Shown here one piece after another: positions 28,755-31,187 of a DNA stretch of 31,187 nucleotides. Location: NCBI GenBank assembly GCA_964396715.1, contig CAYNFQ010000015.1, positions 1-31,187 of the forward strand. The letters are read 5' to 3'. The position numbers and the translations under genes are program-made. The notes beneath the pieces are model-generated. The model was not told where the DNA came from, did not search any database, and worked only from the letters and a program-made list of their open reading frames with translations. The DNA comes from CAYNFQ01 sp964396715 (GTDB lineage Bacteria > Patescibacteriota > Microgenomatia > Daviesbacterales > UBA10151). Position 1 is the first letter of the stretch, and each line of letters begins with the position of its first letter.

Positions 28755-30886
28755 ATAAAATTATTTCTTATGCCTTTTATCTTTTATTTTTCCTAACTCC
28801 TCTTTTTTGGACTTCTCTAAATTATGAACTGTTTGAGTACAATAAGATGATTTTAACCTACGGAATCACGGTAGTTATCATTGGAGCATGGATTCTCAAA
28901 ACTATAAACGATAAACGATTAACGATTAAACGTACTCCGCTTGATATACCGCTACTTTTATTTTTAGGGGCAAATATCCTCTCAACTATTTTTTCCATGG
29001 ATCTCCACACCTCAATCTGGGGATATTATTCACGCTCCAATGGAGGACTTTTGTCTATTATTTCCTACCTGCTGCTATATTGGGCATTTGTTTCCAATTT
29101 TCCATCCGCCCAAGTTAAAACTCTGCTAAAAGTGGCTCTTGCTTCAGGCTTTTTAATTTCCCTTTATGCAATTTCAGAACACTTTGGAGTTTCTCCCTCC
29201 TGTATTATTTTAAGAGGGGAATTTAATGCCTCATGTTGGGTACAAGATGTGCAGGCACGTGTTTTTGCAACACTCGGCCAGCCAAACTGGATGGCAGCCT
29301 ATCTTTCCATGCTGATTTTCCCGGCTTTGTATTTTTACCTTACTGCAACCACCAAAAAATTACTTGTTACTTGTTACTTGTTACTTGTTACTTTCTATCT
29401 TGCTTTCACCTTCACCTATTCCAGAGGACCCACACTGGGGTTGATTGGAGGAATGGGGGTATTTTTGATCTTTTACTTTCTTCAGAATACTCGGAAAACA
29501 CTTCAGAAAGACTCAGAAAACTCAGTAAGCCAGAGAATCGGGAACTCTGGTTTTCTGACACATCCGATATTCCGAGTCCTTCTGAGTTTTCTAGTAATTA
29601 ACCTCCTCTTCGGCTCTGCTTTAACCTCCTTCAGGCTGGTTGCCAAATTTGCAGCTCCCCCCAGACCAGCAGTGACACTTCCACCACCCACAGTGACTCA
29701 GCTGGAAAATGGAGGCACAGAATCAGGTCAAATCCGCTTTATTGTCTGGCAAGGGGCTTGGGATATCTTTAAAAACTACCCAATTTTTGGTTCAGGCTTG
29801 GAAACATTTGCTTATGCTTATTACCGATACAGACCAACTGAACATAACTTAACTTCTGAGTGGGATTTTCTTTATAACAAAGCTCACAATGAATACCTAA
29901 ATTATTTGGCTACCACCGGATTAGTGGGTTTTGGAACATACATGTTGGTAATTGGAAGTTTTTTAGTATGGAGTTTTAAAAAACTATTGAATTTCAAATT
30001 TCAAATTTCAAATTTCAAATCAAATTTAAATGTTAAAAAATTAAAAAATTTAGATTTTGATATTCATTTGTCATTTGATATTCTGATTTTGGCATTATTA
30101 GCCTCTTATATCAGCTACTTAATCTATAACTTCTTTTTATTTTCCGTGGTAATTTTAGCCATCTTTTTCTACCTTTTCCCTGCCCTTGCTTTTGTTGCCA
30201 CTGATTCTATTTCCATCCTCCAACTTCCAACTTCAAAATTCCACCTTCCATTTTCTATCATCTATCGTCGAAAAATTTACACCCAATTTGCCAAAGGTAT
30301 TGTTGCCTTTTCCACCCTCTATCTTCTATATTCCATTTTCCAGCTTTGGTATGCTGATACACTTTTTTCCAAAGGCCAAAAAGCCTCTGAGGCGGGAAAT
30401 CCCGGCAGGGCTTATAATTTAATCTCTGCCGCATCAGATTTAAACAAAGGCGAACCATTTTTTAGGTCGGAGCTGGCTTTTTCTACAGCCCAAGCTGCTG
30501 CAGCTCTTGAGCAAACTGAAGCCACATTATCTGCTGCCTTAAAAGATGAGGCTGTTTGGGAAATTGATAGGGTATTAAAAAATAGTCCAAAAAATGTCTC
30601 GTTTTGGAGAAGCGCTGTCAGAACTTATTTTGAGCTTTCAACATTGGATAAAATCTATACTGAGAAGACTTTGGAGGCTTTGGGGGAGGCTATATTATTG
30701 GCCCCAACCGATCCCAAACTTTATTACAATAAAGCCTTAATTTTGCAGTCCACTGGTGAAAAAGATGAGTCCATAAAAATATTGCAAAAAGCACTGGAAT
30801 TGAAGCCAAACTATTTGGAAGCACAACAGGCTCTTGAGGAAGCAACTGCCTCAGCCGAGTCAGACTCGGCTTCATCTAAACCATGA
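28748..30886 (+). CDS. O-antigen ligase/Wzy-like membrane protein with TPR tail
   Basis: A 712-residue protein with about a dozen membrane helices (residues about 5-470), including the Wzy_C region GSGLETFAYAYYRY... and NKAHNEYLNYLATTGLVGFGTYML (about 377-400), the HN-containing motif of O-antigen ligases and polymerases. An extracytoplasmic loop lies between. After the last helices, tetratricopeptide-like repeats end the protein (YYNKALILQSTGEKDESIKILQKALELKP, about 658-686). It probably polymerises or transfers surface polysaccharide or glycosylates proteins; the TPR tail could bind partners. Three heptamer arrays and a C-terminal palindrome (AESDSA) lie in frame. Its start codon is inside a 24-bp perfect palindrome. 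Confidence 0.88.
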   Translation: MLDKIISYAFYLLFFLTPLFWTSLNYELFEYNKMILTYGITVVIIGAWILKTINDKRLTIKRTPLDIPLLLFLGANILSTIFSMDLHTSIWGYYSRSNGGLLSIISYLLLYWAFVSNFPSAQVKTLLKVALASGFLISLYAISEHFGVSPSCIILRGEFNASCWVQDVQARVFATLGQPNWMAAYLSMLIFPALYFYLTATTKKLLVTCYLLLVTFYLAFTFTYSRGPTLGLIGGMGVFLIFYFLQNTRKTLQKDSENSVSQRIGNSGFLTHPIFRVLLSFLVINLLFGSALTSFRLVAKFAAPPRPAVTLPPPTVTQLENGGTESGQIRFIVWQGAWDIFKNYPIFGSGLETFAYAYYRYRPTEHNLTSEWDFLYNKAHNEYLNYLATTGLVGFGTYMLVIGSFLVWSFKKLLNFKFQISNFKSNLNVKKLKNLDFDIHLSFDILILALLASYISYLIYNFFLFSVVILAIFFYLFPALAFVATDSISILQLPTSKFHLPFSIIYRRKIYTQFAKGIVAFSTLYLLYSIFQLWYADTLFSKGQKASEAGNPGRAYNLISAASDLNKGEPFFRSELAFSTAQAAAALEQTEATLSAALKDEAVWEIDRVLKNSPKNVSFWRSAVRTYFELSTLDKIYTEKTLEALGEAILLAPTDPKLYYNKALILQSTGEKDESIKILQKALELKPNYLEAQQALEEATASAESDSASSKP
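28906..28932. repeat. AAACGAT heptamer array in the ligase gene
   Basis: AAACGAT (28906), AAACGAT (28913), TAACGAT (28920), then degenerate TAAACG. Encodes KTINDKRLTIKRT at a cytoplasmic loop between membrane helices. Confidence 0.7.
29360..29394. repeat. TTACTTG heptamer array in the ligase gene
   Basis: Four exact TTACTTG units (29360, 29367, 29374, 29381) followed by TTACTTT. Encodes LLVTCYLLLVTFY, which becomes part of a membrane helix. Confidence 0.88.
29991..30024. repeat. ATTTCAA heptamer array in the ligase gene
   Basis: Four exact ATTTCAA units (29991, 29998, 30005, 30012) and a degenerate tail. Encodes NFKFQISNFKSNLN, a polar loop with the SNxKS motif also seen in the TopA and DprA inserts. 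Confidence 0.88.
30853..30871. repeat. Hairpin at the 3' end of the ligase gene
   Basis: AGCCGAGT-cag-ACTCGGCT, a perfect 8-bp stem, encodes part of the Ser/Ala tail and lies 11 nt before the next start codon. No T-run follows. Confidence 0.6.
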
Positions 30887-31158
30887 AGTCTATAAAAACA
30901 GTCATAGCTGAAGCTAAATTCAAAGACAGACCTAAGAATATCTCTCATGAATTCCAATTCTATGGTTGTTTTTTGGCAGAAACATTAGATGACACCAAAC
31001 ATTACGGACTATATATAAAATTGGCTAAAGAGGTAGACAGAAAAATTTTAGAAGAGGCCTTAAATTTTACCAAGGGATATTATCATGCTAAAAATAAAGC
31101 CAAGGTGTTTATGTGGAAATTAACTGAACTTAAGAAAGTTTCCAGACAAGGTTCTTGA
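30883..31158 (+). CDS. Conserved-looking small hypothetical protein
   Basis: A 91-residue basic protein starting MKSIKTVIAEAKFKDRPKNISHEFQFYGCFLAETLDD. Its ATG overlaps the ligase gene stop by 4 nt (ATGA), so it is coupled to it. The composition is helical with many Lys residues (KLAKEVDRKILEEALNFTKGYYHAKNKAKVFMWKLTELKK), without signal peptide or membrane helix. I recognise no named domain; it looks like a soluble partner or nucleic-acid-binding protein. Nothing identifiable follows in the last 29 bases. Confidence 0.65.
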   Translation: MKSIKTVIAEAKFKDRPKNISHEFQFYGCFLAETLDDTKHYGLYIKLAKEVDRKILEEALNFTKGYYHAKNKAKVFMWKLTELKKVSRQGS

Positions 31159-31187
31159 GTTCTTAACTTAACTGCACCCTTATTCTG

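Overview
The window is AT-rich, densely packed bacterial DNA. TGA is used as a stop (for example at the end of pyrE and of the O-antigen ligase gene) and TGG encodes Trp. The gene content points to a Patescibacteria/CPR genome, most likely of the Microgenomates group. The evidence is very short intergenic gaps, many 1-50 nt gene overlaps, divergent housekeeping enzymes, a PaaX/Cas2-like small repressor, small toxin-antitoxin-like pairs and abundant palindromic repeats. The assignment is inference; no rRNA or marker phylogeny was possible. I saw no tRNA, rRNA or CRISPR array.

Layout: (1) 16-6038 holds dcd, a frameshifted small gene, a divergent aspartokinase facing an ACT-domain protein, tmk and pyrG. 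(2) 6039-8938 holds a repeat-filled gap, a DUF4258/DUF2283 pair and topA. (3) 9063-13664 is a tightly overlapping leftward operon: dprA, a small membrane protein, a membrane-anchored HSP100/Clp-like double-AAA ATPase and two small exported proteins. It leads towards topA. (4) 13710-15019 holds a PaaX-like repressor divergent from an unknown gene, with a palindromic operator between them. (5) 15032-18087 is mreC-mreD-mrdA (cell elongation). (6) 18146-21714 is pyrF-pyrE-pyrC convergent with pyrD; with pyrG, dcd and tmk the window covers most of pyrimidine nucleotide synthesis. (7) 21648-22802 is an AbiE-type toxin-antitoxin cassette bracketed by a direct repeat that copies the 5' end of pyrD. 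(8) 22824-31158 is envelope-related: a Pro/Ala-rich protein, an LCP-like protein, mreB, a retropepsin-like protease with its small partner, and an O-antigen ligase-like protein with a TPR tail.

The most striking feature is the number and variety of short repeats sitting in frame inside essential genes. Seven-base tandem arrays occur in topA (three), pyrD, dprA and the O-antigen ligase gene (three). Palindromic elements occur in pyrG, pyrC, topA and dprA, and related copies lie between genes. Where a heptamer has one strand that runs through all frames without a stop, the arrays lie so that this strand is the coding strand. Many inserts fall in interdomain linkers or surface positions.

Other points: the HSP100-like ATPase appears to lack the aromatic residues of both substrate-gripping pore loops. 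Several first-in-operon genes have a -10 box only 5-9 nt from the start codon, suggesting leaderless mRNAs, while internal operon genes have Shine-Dalgarno sequences. Perfect palindromes cover the promoter or start codon of several genes.
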